Assembly (NCBI GenBank): GCA_046046915.1
Contig: JBJOIT010000006.1
Location: forward strand, 1-64,000
Direction: 5' to 3'
From: JBEEJZ01 sp046046915
GTDB taxonomy: Bacteria > Pseudomonadota > Gammaproteobacteria > Burkholderiales > Burkholderiaceae_C
Length of the DNA stretch: 64,000 bases
Shown here: positions 30,744 to 39,177 of the stretch, piece after piece
Position numbering within the stretch: the first letter of the stretch is position 1
Layout: each line of letters starts with the position of its first letter
Translations under genes and position numbers: made by a program
Notes under the pieces: model-generated
What the model saw: the letters and a program-made list of their open reading frames with translations, nothing else
Databases searched by the model: none
Told to the model about the DNA's origin: nothing

Positions 30744-32567
30744 TCAGCGCCCGGCGCGCTTGCGCTCGTGCTCTTTCAGGTAGCGCTTGCGCAGACGCAC
30801 CGACTTGGGTGTGATTTCGACCAGCTCATCGTCCTCAATGAACTCCACGCCATACTCGAGCGTTAGCTCAATCGGTGGCGTGATCTTGACGGCGTCTTCC
30901 TTGCCAGACACCCGGAAGTTGGTGAGCTGCTTGGTACGAGTGGCGTTGACCACAAGATCGTTGTCCCGGCTGTGGATGCCAACGATCATGCCCTCATACA
31001 CAGGGTCGTTGGCGCGAACAAACATGCGACCGCGGTCGTCCAGCTTGCCCAAGGCGTAGGTGAAGATTTCACCGTCATCCATAGAGATCAGCACGCCATT
31101 TTTACGGCCACCGATGTCACCCTTATGGGGCTCGTAGCTATCAAAAATGTTGCTGATCAGGCCAGAGCCACGGGTCAGGTTCAGGAACTCGTTAGAGAAA
31201 CCAATCAGGCCACGTGCCGGAATACGGTACTCCAGACGCACACGTCCGCGGCCGTCCGGCTCCATGTTCACCAATTCACCTTTGCGCTCACCCAGGGCCT
31301 GCATCACGCCACCTTGATGCTGCTCTTCGATGTCGGCCGTAACCAACTCGATAGGCTCGTGGCGTTCACCATTCACATCTCTGAACATCACGCGTGGCTT
31401 GGATACCGCCATCTCATAGCCCTCGCGGCGCATGTTTTCCAGCAGAATGGTCAGGTGGAGTTCACCACGGCCCATAACCTCAAAGATACCTTCTTCGTCA
31501 GTTTCATTGACCCGCAGTGCCACGTTGTGCTGCAGCTCTTTTTGCAGACGATCCCAGATCTGGCGACTGGTCACGTATTTGCCTTCACGTCCAGCCAAAG
31601 GACTGGTATTCACGCAGAAGTTCATGGTCAGGGTGGGCTCATCCACCTTCAGCATGGGCAAAGGTGCCGGGTTGATTGGGTCTGTCACGGTGACACCAAT
31701 ACCGATATCGGTGATGCCGTTGATCAGCACAATTTCGCCAGGGCCAGCTTCGGTGGCTTGTACGCGGTCAAGGCCCTGGAAGGTCAAGACTTGATTCACA
31801 CGGCCTTTCACGGTTTTGCCGTCTGGACCTTCCATGACCACCACATCCATATTGGGCTTGATGGTGCCCTGGCTGATGCGGCCCACGCCGATGCGACCGA
31901 CAAAGGTTGAAAAGTCGAGTGCAGAAATTTGCAGCTGTAGAGGTGCGGCAGGGTCACCTTTTTGGGAGGGCACGTGTTTGAGCACCGTATTGAACAGCGC
32001 CGACATGTCCGGACCCCACTGCTCACCCGGTGCGCCCTCTTCCAGCGACGTCCAACCATTGATGCCTGAGGCATAAACCACGGGGAAATCCAGCTGCTCA
32101 TCGGTCGCGCCAAGTTTGTCAAACAGGTCAAAAGCGGCATTCACCACGTGCTGGGGCCGAGCGCCAGGTTTGTCAACCTTGTTCACCACCAAGATGGGCT
32201 TCAGACCAAGGGCAAGTGCCTTCTTGGTGACGAAGCGCGTCTGGGGCATGGGGCCTTCTTGGGCATCGATCAACAAGACAACACCATCGACCATGGACAA
32301 GGCGCGCTCTACTTCGCCACCAAAGTCGGCGTGGCCGGGGGTGTCAACGATGTTGATGTGGGTGCCTTGCCAGCTTACGGCGCAGTTTTTAGCCAGGATG
32401 GTGATGCCACGCTCTTTTTCAATCGCGTTGTTGTCCATCACGGTATCGACCACTTTTTCGTGTTCGGCAAAGGTGCCGGACTGACGCAGCAACTGGTCCA
32501 CCATGGTGGTTTTGCCATGGTCAACGTGGGCAATGATGGCGATATTACGGATTTGTTTAATACTCAT
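30744..32567 (-). CDS. typA: Ribosome-associated GTPase TypA/BipA
   Basis: A translational GTPase of 607 residues that helps 50S assembly and stress adaptation. The G domain begins RNIAIIAHVDHGKTTMVDQL, with DTPGHADFGGEVERAL and NKVDKPGARPQHVVNA. It continues through the beta-barrel and EF-G-like domains, with FEVMGRGELHLTILLENMRR and EYRIPARGLIGFSNEFLN, both BipA signatures. The C-terminal region ends with the basic tail VRLRKRYLKEHERKRAGR. It follows truB by 31 bases, so it may be read from the rimP-nusA-infB operon. Confidence 0.97.
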   Translation of the reverse strand: MSIKQIRNIAIIAHVDHGKTTMVDQLLRQSGTFAEHEKVVDTVMDNNAIEKERGITILAKNCAVSWQGTHINIVDTPGHADFGGEVERALSMVDGVVLLIDAQEGPMPQTRFVTKKALALGLKPILVVNKVDKPGARPQHVVNAAFDLFDKLGATDEQLDFPVVYASGINGWTSLEEGAPGEQWGPDMSALFNTVLKHVPSQKGDPAAPLQLQISALDFSTFVGRIGVGRISQGTIKPNMDVVVMEGPDGKTVKGRVNQVLTFQGLDRVQATEAGPGEIVLINGITDIGIGVTVTDPINPAPLPMLKVDEPTLTMNFCVNTSPLAGREGKYVTSRQIWDRLQKELQHNVALRVNETDEEGIFEVMGRGELHLTILLENMRREGYEMAVSKPRVMFRDVNGERHEPIELVTADIEEQHQGGVMQALGERKGELVNMEPDGRGRVRLEYRIPARGLIGFSNEFLNLTRGSGLISNIFDSYEPHKGDIGGRKNGVLISMDDGEIFTYALGKLDDRGRMFVRANDPVYEGMIVGIHSRDNDLVVNATRTKQLTNFRVSGKEDAVKITPPIELTLEYGVEFIEDDELVEITPKSVRLRKRYLKEHERKRAGR

Positions 32568-32598
32568 GGTTCACTTTCTCTTGAAACTGTTGGGGCGA

Positions 32599-33573
32599 TC
32601 AGACCGCCACGGCCTCGCTGTTTGCACCTTGACTCAGGGTCTGGGCAATTTCGATCGGGCTCAGCAAACGCCCTGGAATCAATTCACCGCCTGTCACATG
32701 CGCTGACCCGAGCAGGGCCGACGGATTTGCACCAAACACGGCTACTCGGGGTGCATCCGGCCAAGCTCCACGCCGACGAACGCCACTCAAAAAACGACCT
32801 GCATCTTCGCTGCCCAATGTGACCTGCTTATGTCCTGTTAACAAGGACTCCACCGGTGCCAGCCGAGCGAGTCGGTCAAACTCACTCAATGCCTCCAGGG
32901 CTTCTAGGCCTATGCATTGATCAAGCCCGTAGCCACCGGTTTCGATGCGACGCAGCTGCGTCAGGTGTCCACCACAGCCCAGCGCCTCACCAATGTCTTC
33001 GCCCAAGGTGCGGATATACGTTCCCTTGCTGCAGACCACACGCAAACGCAAAAAGGGCTCCTCACCGGTCAGCCTGACCTCCAGCATCTCCAAATCATGG
33101 ATCACCACTGAACGCGGTTCACGCTCCACCACCTCACCACGCCGGGCGTACTCATAAAGCGCTTGGCCATCTTTCTTCAAGGCACTGTGCATCGGCGGCA
33201 CCTGCTCGATGGCACCCGTGAACCGGTCAAGCACTTCCACCACCTGACCCATCGTACAAGCCACGGGGCGAACATTGATGACGGCACCTTCGGCGTCCGC
33301 CGTACTTGTCCGCACACCCAGCCGTACCACGGTCTCGTAACTCTTGTCCGCGTCCAGCTGCAACTGACTAAATTTAGTGGCTGCTCCAAAACACAAGGGC
33401 AAGACACCTGTCGCCAATGGGTCTAACGTACCTGTGTGGCCTGCCTTCTCTGCTCGCAGCAACCACTTGGCTTTTTGTAAAGCCTGGTTGCTGGACCAGC
33501 CCAAAGGCTTGTCCAGGAGAAGCACCCCATGCACGGGGCGCCTGGCAACCCGTGCACGCGGCGCTTGTGTCAT
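32599..33573 (-). CDS. truB: tRNA pseudouridine(55) synthase
   Basis: Makes pseudouridine 55 in the T loop of most tRNAs. The 324 residues show RPVHGVLLLDKPLGWSSNQA, the catalytic motif GHTGTLDPLATGVLPL with the conserved aspartate, and the further block VVCSKGTYIRTLGEDIGEAL. An additional C-terminal domain (about 255-324), seen in many proteobacterial TruB proteins, carries the segment LGSEDAGRFLSGVRRRG. One base separates it from rbfA, placing it in the infB operon, where truB usually occurs. Confidence 0.97.
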   Translation of the reverse strand: MTQAPRARVARRPVHGVLLLDKPLGWSSNQALQKAKWLLRAEKAGHTGTLDPLATGVLPLCFGAATKFSQLQLDADKSYETVVRLGVRTSTADAEGAVINVRPVACTMGQVVEVLDRFTGAIEQVPPMHSALKKDGQALYEYARRGEVVEREPRSVVIHDLEMLEVRLTGEEPFLRLRVVCSKGTYIRTLGEDIGEALGCGGHLTQLRRIETGGYGLDQCIGLEALEALSEFDRLARLAPVESLLTGHKQVTLGSEDAGRFLSGVRRRGAWPDAPRVAVFGANPSALLGSAHVTGGELIPGRLLSPIEIAQTLSQGANSEAVAV

Positions 33574-33574
33574 G

Positions 33575-33949
33575 TCAGTCCTCGTTTTTGGAGCGCGAGG
33601 CCACCGCTTGCGCTATCAAGGCGTTCATGTCTGCAGCACGCTCGGTCGTGCGGTCAAACTGGAAATGCAAGGTTGGCACTGTGTGAATATGCAAACGCTT
33701 GAACAAGCCATTGCGCAAGAAGCCAGCCGCCTGATTCAAACCTTCTTCGCAGGCTGCCCAATCACTGCCCAGGACACTAAAAAACACCTTGGCGTGAGCG
33801 TAGTCTGGCGTGACCTCGACCGCTTGTATGGTGACCATGCCGACGCGCGGGTCCTTCAACTCACGTGCGATCAGCTCCGTCAGATCGCGCTGGATCTGAT
33901 CGGCGACCTTGAAGCTCCGATTTGGGATCTTGGATTTTTTTGCAGCCAT
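33575..33949 (-). CDS. rbfA: Ribosome-binding factor A
   Basis: A late 30S maturation factor that binds near helix 1 of 16S rRNA. From the ATG at 33949 there are 124 residues, beginning MAAKKSKIPNRSFKVADQIQ. The KH-like domain follows, with RDLTELIARELKDPRVGMVT and VTPDYAHAKVFFSVLG. An ATG four codons upstream is an alternative. It lies between infB (gap of 15 bases) and truB, the standard order. Confidence 0.97.
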   Translation of the reverse strand: MAAKKSKIPNRSFKVADQIQRDLTELIARELKDPRVGMVTIQAVEVTPDYAHAKVFFSVLGSDWAACEEGLNQAAGFLRNGLFKRLHIHTVPTLHFQFDRTTERAADMNALIAQAVASRSKNED

Positions 33950-33964
33950 GGAAAACGGCACCCT

Positions 33965-36889
33965 TTACAGGGTACGCGCCACTTCCTTGATTTCAAAGAA
34001 CTCCAGCACGTCACCTTCCTGGATGTCGTTGTAGTTCTTGATGTTCAAACCGCAATCAAAGCCTTCACGCACTTCCTTCGCATCATCCTTGAAGCGTTTC
34101 AGAGAATCCAACTCGCCTGTGTAGATGACGACGTTGTCGCGCAAGAGACGCAAACGAGCACTACGACGCACAACACCAGCAGTGACCATACAACCCGCAA
34201 TCGAACCGATCTTGCTGACCTTGAAGATCTGACGAATCTCGGCCGTACCGATGACTTCTTCCTTCTTGTCAGGTGTCAACATGCCGGACATGGCTTGTTT
34301 CAGATCGTCCACGGCATCGTAAATGATGTCGTAGTAACGAATATCGACGCCATTGCCCTCGGCCAGCTTGCGCGCACCGGCATCCGCACGGGTGTTGAAA
34401 CCGATGATGACCGCCTTGGAAGCGATCGCCAGATTGACATCCGACTCGCTGATGGCGCCCACGGCCGCATAGACCAGTTGAACCTTGACTTCGGCCGTCG
34501 ACAACTTGAGCAGCGACTGTGACAGCGCTTCCTGTGAACCTTGAACGTCCGCCTTGACAATGATCGGCAGCACCTTGACCTCGCCTGCCGTCATGTCCGA
34601 GAACATGTTCTCGAGCTTGGCGGCCTGCTGCTTTGCCAACTTGGTGTTGCGGAACTTGCCCGCACGATAGGTGGCAATTTCACGGGCGCGGCGTTCATCA
34701 GCCATCACCATGAACTCATCGCCCGCCTGTGGCACTTCGGTCAAACCTTGAATCTCGACTGGTATAGACGGCCCGGCTTCCTTGATGGGCTTGCCGTTCT
34801 CATCCAGCATGGCTCGCACGCGGCCATAGGTCTGGCCACCCAGCACCACGTCGCCGGTCTTGAGGGTACCGGACTGCACCAGAACGGTGGCCACAGGACC
34901 ACGGCCCTTGTCCAGACGAGCTTCAATCACCAGGCCCTTGGCCATGGCATCCACGGGCGCCTTCAGCTCCAGCACCTCAGCCTGCAACAGAACTTGTTCC
35001 AGCAGCTCATCAATGCCCTGGCCAGTTTTGGCCGACACCGGAACGAAGGGAGAGTCACCACCAAATTCTTCGGGCACGACTTCTTCCACCACCAGCTCGT
35101 TTTTCACGCGCTCAGGGTTGGCATCGGGCTTGTCAATCTTGTTGATGGCCACAACGATGGGTACACCCGCCGCCTTGGCATGCTTGATCGCTTCCTTGGT
35201 CTGGGGCATCACACCGTCATCAGCCGCGACGACCAAAATCACAATGTCGGTTGCCTTGGCACCGCGAGCACGCATGGCCGTGAAGGCCTCGTGACCCGGG
35301 GTATCCAGGAAGGACACCATGCCACGAGGTGTTTCAACGTGGTAGGCGCCGATGTGCTGGGTGATGCCGCCGGCTTCGCCGGAGGCCACTTTCGCGCGGC
35401 GAATGTAGTCGAGCAGGGACGTTTTACCGTGGTCTACGTGACCCATGACCGTGACGACAGGCGCCCGTGGCAATTGTTCCGCCTCTTGCTGAGACACTTC
35501 CTCGGCCGTGAAGGCTTCCGGATCGTCGAGGGAGGCAATGATGGCCTTGTGACCCATTTCTTCCACCACGATCATGGCGGTATCTTGGTCGAGAGGCTGG
35601 TTGATGGTGACCATCTGGCCTAGCTTCATCAACTGCTTGATGACCTCGGATGCCTTGACTGCCATCTTGTGCGCCAGCTCTGCAACCGTGATGGTTTCAG
35701 GTACATGAACCTCAAGCACACGGGATTCAACCGCTTGCTGTTGCATGCCACCCATATTGGATTGATCGCGATCACGATCTCCGCCACGACGGCCTTTGGG
35801 ACCAGCACGCCAGTTACCACGGGATACTCCCGCACCCGTGTCTCCGCGCGTTGGAATCGCCTTCTTCTTGCCAGGGTCTCCTGCCCAACTTGAGGACAGT
35901 TTTGCGGATTTGACTTCTTTACCAGCACCGGCACCAGCAGACGCTGGGGAAGTGGCTGCGCCCGGCGCACCCGGTTTGGCCGCACCGGCCGCGGGTTTGT
36001 GCAGCGTGCCTTTGACACCCGCCTTGGCGGCATCGGCAGCCGTTTTGACCGGCTCCTCGGGTTTTTTGGCCACCTGGACCTTGCGGGCAGGTGCAGACAT
36101 CATCTGGCGTATAGCAGCCGCCTCGGCTTCGGCCTTGCGCCGGCGGTCGCTCAGGTCAGCTGCACGCGCAGCCTCTTCTGCAGCACGCGCCTTGGAATCT
36201 GCCGCAGCTGCAGCGCGCGCATCTGCTTGCGACTGCTGCTGCGCCTTAACACGTTCCTGTTCCTTCACCGCTGAAGCGGCAGCATCGGCAGCCACTAGCG
36301 CCGGCTCCGCGCTGGCCTGGGCTGCCAGCCGCGCCTGTTCTTGGGCGGCGGCTGCCTGGCGTGCCTGTTCAGCCGCCAAGGCAGCCTCACGCTCAGCAGC
36401 AGCGCGGGCTTGCGCTTCTTGCTCTTCACGCAGGCGAGTCTGCTCCAGCAAAGCCTGTTCTTGTGCACGAATCAGCTCAGCCTGGCGGCGTGCTTCCTCT
36501 TCACGACGCTCCAATTCGGCCGTGTCTTGAGCAGCAGCACTGGGCAAATCAGACCCGGCCGATACTTCAAGTCCGGCATCAGCACCGTCTTCACGGCGAA
36601 TAAATGTTCGCTTTTTTCGCACCTCGACCTGGATGGTGCGAGCTTTGCCAGACGCATCGGCCTGTTTGATCTCGGTGGTGGATTTCTTCACCAGGGTGAT
36701 CTTTTTACGGTCTTGCCCTGCAGTGCCATGACTGGCCTGCAGGTAATTTAGCAACTGGTGCTTGTCGGCGTCTGACAGACGATCCAAGCCAGACGATTTG
36801 GAAACACCCGCCGACTTCAACTGCTCCAGCAGCGTGTCGGTAGATTTTTTAAGCTCGGAAGCAAACTCGGCAACGGTCGTACTGATCAT
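33965..36889 (-). CDS. infB: Translation initiation factor IF-2
   Basis: GTPase that brings initiator tRNA to the 30S subunit. The 974 residues contain an N-terminal IF2N domain (VAEFASELKKSTDTLLEQLK), a second such segment near residue 390, and between them a long Ala/Glu/Arg/Gln-rich coiled region (about 120-270) and a Pro/Gly/Lys-rich linker (270-370). The G domain opens PVVTVMGHVDHGKTSLLDYI, with DTPGHEAFTAMRARG and NKIDKPDANPERVKNEL. C-terminal domains include GCMVTAGVVRRSARLRLLRD. The length fits betaproteobacterial IF-2. Shortened isoforms from internal starts are known in E. coli; I did not identify them here. Confidence 0.97.
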   Translation of the reverse strand: MISTTVAEFASELKKSTDTLLEQLKSAGVSKSSGLDRLSDADKHQLLNYLQASHGTAGQDRKKITLVKKSTTEIKQADASGKARTIQVEVRKKRTFIRREDGADAGLEVSAGSDLPSAAAQDTAELERREEEARRQAELIRAQEQALLEQTRLREEQEAQARAAAEREAALAAEQARQAAAAQEQARLAAQASAEPALVAADAAASAVKEQERVKAQQQSQADARAAAAADSKARAAEEAARAADLSDRRRKAEAEAAAIRQMMSAPARKVQVAKKPEEPVKTAADAAKAGVKGTLHKPAAGAAKPGAPGAATSPASAGAGAGKEVKSAKLSSSWAGDPGKKKAIPTRGDTGAGVSRGNWRAGPKGRRGGDRDRDQSNMGGMQQQAVESRVLEVHVPETITVAELAHKMAVKASEVIKQLMKLGQMVTINQPLDQDTAMIVVEEMGHKAIIASLDDPEAFTAEEVSQQEAEQLPRAPVVTVMGHVDHGKTSLLDYIRRAKVASGEAGGITQHIGAYHVETPRGMVSFLDTPGHEAFTAMRARGAKATDIVILVVAADDGVMPQTKEAIKHAKAAGVPIVVAINKIDKPDANPERVKNELVVEEVVPEEFGGDSPFVPVSAKTGQGIDELLEQVLLQAEVLELKAPVDAMAKGLVIEARLDKGRGPVATVLVQSGTLKTGDVVLGGQTYGRVRAMLDENGKPIKEAGPSIPVEIQGLTEVPQAGDEFMVMADERRAREIATYRAGKFRNTKLAKQQAAKLENMFSDMTAGEVKVLPIIVKADVQGSQEALSQSLLKLSTAEVKVQLVYAAVGAISESDVNLAIASKAVIIGFNTRADAGARKLAEGNGVDIRYYDIIYDAVDDLKQAMSGMLTPDKKEEVIGTAEIRQIFKVSKIGSIAGCMVTAGVVRRSARLRLLRDNVVIYTGELDSLKRFKDDAKEVREGFDCGLNIKNYNDIQEGDVLEFFEIKEVARTL

Positions 36890-36913
36890 AATTTTTGTAA
36901 CCTTTCATGACCG

Positions 36914-38410
36914 TTACTCTTGAGAAGCGGCGTCACTGGTGAACCAGTGTTCGCGCGCCTTCATGATCAGGGTCTTGGCTTCATCCGCAGACTGGCCGGT
37001 AATTTCGGTGAGTTCGTCCACGGCCAGGTCAGCCAGGTCGTCAAGCGCATGAACGCCCGCATCTGCCAACTTGCCGATCAGTTCGGGCGTCAAGCCGTCC
37101 AGATCACGGAGATCTTGCGACACTTCTTCGACGCTTTCCTCGTGAGCGATTTCCATCATCAACAAGGCGTCTTTTGCACGGGTGCGCAGTTCATTGACCG
37201 TGTCCTCATCAAAGGACTCGATCTCCAGCATCTCCTGGAGCGGCACATAGGCAACTTCTTCCAGGCTGGTAAATCCTTCAGCGATCAGGATATCGGCGAT
37301 TTCCTCATCCACATCGAGCTTTTCCATAAACAGGCGACGACCCACATCGGTTTCGCTGGCCTGCTTCTGGGCGGACTCGGCCGCATCCATGATGTTGATC
37401 TTCCAGCCTGTTAGATCTGAGGCGAGACGCACGTTCTGACCACCGCGACCGATGGCGATCGCCAGGTTTTCTTCATCCACCACCACATCCATGGCGTGAC
37501 GCTCTTCGTCCACCACGATGCTGGACACGTTGGCGGGCGCCAAGGCACCGATCACAAACTGAGCTGGATCTTCGCTCCACAAAACGATGTCCACACGCTC
37601 GCCTGCCAATTCATTGGTCACCGCATTGACACGGGTGCCACGCACACCTACACAGGTACCAATCGGATCGATACGCTTGTCGTGCGACAAAACTGCGATC
37701 TTGGCGCGGGAGCCAGCGTCACGCGCACAGGACTTGATCTCCAGCAGACCTTGCTCAATCTCAGGCACCTCATTCCGGAAGAGCTCGATCATGAATTCGG
37801 GCGCCGAGCGAGACAGCAAGATAGGTGCACCTCTAAGCGTGAGGTCGACTTCCATGATCATGGCGCGAACACGGTCGCCAGAACGGAGGTTCTCCTTCGG
37901 AATCATCTCGCCACGACGCAAACGGCCTTCAACGCGACCGCTTTCAACAATGATGTCACCCTTGTCCATGCGCTTGACGGTACCGACAAAAATCTTGTCA
38001 CCGCGGGACATGAAGTCGTTAAGCAGCATTTCGCGCTCGGCATCACGAATCTTTTGCAGGATGACCTGCTTGGCAGCCATGGCACCGATGCGACCGATAG
38101 GCAAAGATTCAACCGACTCCTCGATGTACTCATCTACCTCGATGTCAGGAATCTGCTCCTTGGCTTCGAACAACAAAATTTCTTGCTCAGGCAATTGCAG
38201 ACCAGCTTCATCGGGCACCACATGCCAACGACGGAAAGTCTCGTATTTGCCGCTGTCGCGATCCACAGACACACGGATATCCACTTCGCCGGCATATAGC
38301 TTCTTGGTAGCCTGCGCCAAAGCAGCCTCCACAGCACCGAACACCACATCACGCTCCACGCTTTTTTCACGTGAAATGGCTTCCACCAGCATCAACATTT
38401 CGCGATTCAT
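36914..38410 (-). CDS. nusA: Transcription termination/antitermination factor NusA
   Basis: NusA binds RNA polymerase and modulates pausing, termination and antitermination. Of its 498 residues, the N-terminal polymerase-binding domain starts MNREMLMLVEAISREKSVER. An S1 domain spans about 135-200 (GDKIFVGTVKRMDKGDIIVE) and KH domains about 205-345 (DPIGTCVGVRGTRVNAVTNE; IGRGGQNVRLASDLTGWKIN). Two acidic C-terminal repeats (about 360-490) each contain helix-hairpin-helix pairs, for example GFTSLEEVAYVPLQEMLEIE and VHALDDLADLAVDEL. The gene sits between rimP and infB, 24 bases from infB, in the conserved operon. Confidence 0.98.
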   Translation of the reverse strand: MNREMLMLVEAISREKSVERDVVFGAVEAALAQATKKLYAGEVDIRVSVDRDSGKYETFRRWHVVPDEAGLQLPEQEILLFEAKEQIPDIEVDEYIEESVESLPIGRIGAMAAKQVILQKIRDAEREMLLNDFMSRGDKIFVGTVKRMDKGDIIVESGRVEGRLRRGEMIPKENLRSGDRVRAMIMEVDLTLRGAPILLSRSAPEFMIELFRNEVPEIEQGLLEIKSCARDAGSRAKIAVLSHDKRIDPIGTCVGVRGTRVNAVTNELAGERVDIVLWSEDPAQFVIGALAPANVSSIVVDEERHAMDVVVDEENLAIAIGRGGQNVRLASDLTGWKINIMDAAESAQKQASETDVGRRLFMEKLDVDEEIADILIAEGFTSLEEVAYVPLQEMLEIESFDEDTVNELRTRAKDALLMMEIAHEESVEEVSQDLRDLDGLTPELIGKLADAGVHALDDLADLAVDELTEITGQSADEAKTLIMKAREHWFTSDAASQE

Positions 38411-38427
38411 GCCTTGACTCTCCTATT

Positions 38428-39030
38428 TCAATCGGTTGTGGACGGCTCGCCCGAAGCGGCACGCCCCTTGAAGCTAACGATGGGCGCCAGGCGCGCCTCA
38501 CGCAACTCATCCAGGACAAAACCCAAGGCCTGCAGAGGTGCAGGCACTCTTTTTTTACTGACTCTTTGACCGGGCTTGATCGGCGGCTCGTCACTCCACA
38601 CGATTTGCCAGCCAGGAACGCCACTTGCGTCATGCACACGTTCAAGCGTGCCACGGAATTTCTTGCGATTGGCACTGACTTGACCAGCGGCAGCCTGCCC
38701 CATCGGGACCTTGAGGGTGAGATCAACCACCTGCCCCACAAAGCGCTCAAAATCTTTTTCGTGCCGCAAAGGGCGATCGATTCCTGGAGAAGAAACTTCC
38801 AGTCGCTTGTATTCCACCGCGTCCACCTCAAGCGCAAACTGGAGCTGCCGGGTCACTTTTTCACAATCTTCAACTGTCACAAACTGCTCAGCGCCAGCCA
38901 AACGCACCGCAGCAGCATCCCAAGGCAGGTCGATCGTGATTCGAAGCAGACCGCCTGCTGAGCGCTGGACCTCGACCAGGTCATAGCCCAGACCGGTCAC
39001 CGTTTGTTGAACAATGTCTTGAAAAGCCAA
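38428..39030 (-). CDS. rimP: Ribosome maturation factor RimP
   Basis: RimP is needed for early maturation of the 30S subunit. The family match starts at QDIVQQTVTGLGYDLVEVQR and includes AGGLLRITIDLPW, the block EVDAVEYKRLEVSSPGIDRP and LRHEKDFERFVGQVVDL. No ATG is available before this region. The TTG at 39030 gives 200 residues starting (M)AFQDIVQQ and fits the family. Other in-frame TTG codons at 39054 and 39069 are less likely, the last being inside the T tract of a terminator. None has a clear ribosome site. The end is longer than usual, with a Lys-rich segment GQRVSKKRVPAPL. The stop is 17 bases from nusA. Confidence 0.9.
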   Translation of the reverse strand: MAFQDIVQQTVTGLGYDLVEVQRSAGGLLRITIDLPWDAAAVRLAGAEQFVTVEDCEKVTRQLQFALEVDAVEYKRLEVSSPGIDRPLRHEKDFERFVGQVVDLTLKVPMGQAAAGQVSANRKKFRGTLERVHDASGVPGWQIVWSDEPPIKPGQRVSKKRVPAPLQALGFVLDELREARLAPIVSFKGRAASGEPSTTD

Positions 39031-39067
39031 GTGAGTAATTGAATCAGATAACAAAAAACAATCGACC

Positions 39068-39099
39068 AAAAAAAACGGGCGGTGTGAACCCGCCCGTTT
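39068..39099 (-). terminator. Rho-independent terminator of the yejABEF operon
   Basis: On the minus strand, AAACGGGCGG pairs with CCGCCCGTTT around a 7-base loop, followed directly by eight T residues (39075-39068). It is about 80 bases after the yejF stop and only about 38 bases before the likely rimP start, so it separates the ABC transporter from the rimP operon. The rimP promoter must overlap it or lie in the short remainder. Confidence 0.9.
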
Positions 39100-39177
39100 G
39101 GTCGTGAAGTTTGTATTGTATCTGAAAATTCAGTCAGATCACCTTGATTCGGAAGGGTTTTTTGCGCTGGAGACTTG

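Noticed and set aside
34541..35623. Open frame of 360 codons opposite infB
   Set aside because: Shadow of the conserved GTPase region of IF-2; His/Leu-rich composition is typical of antisense frames here.
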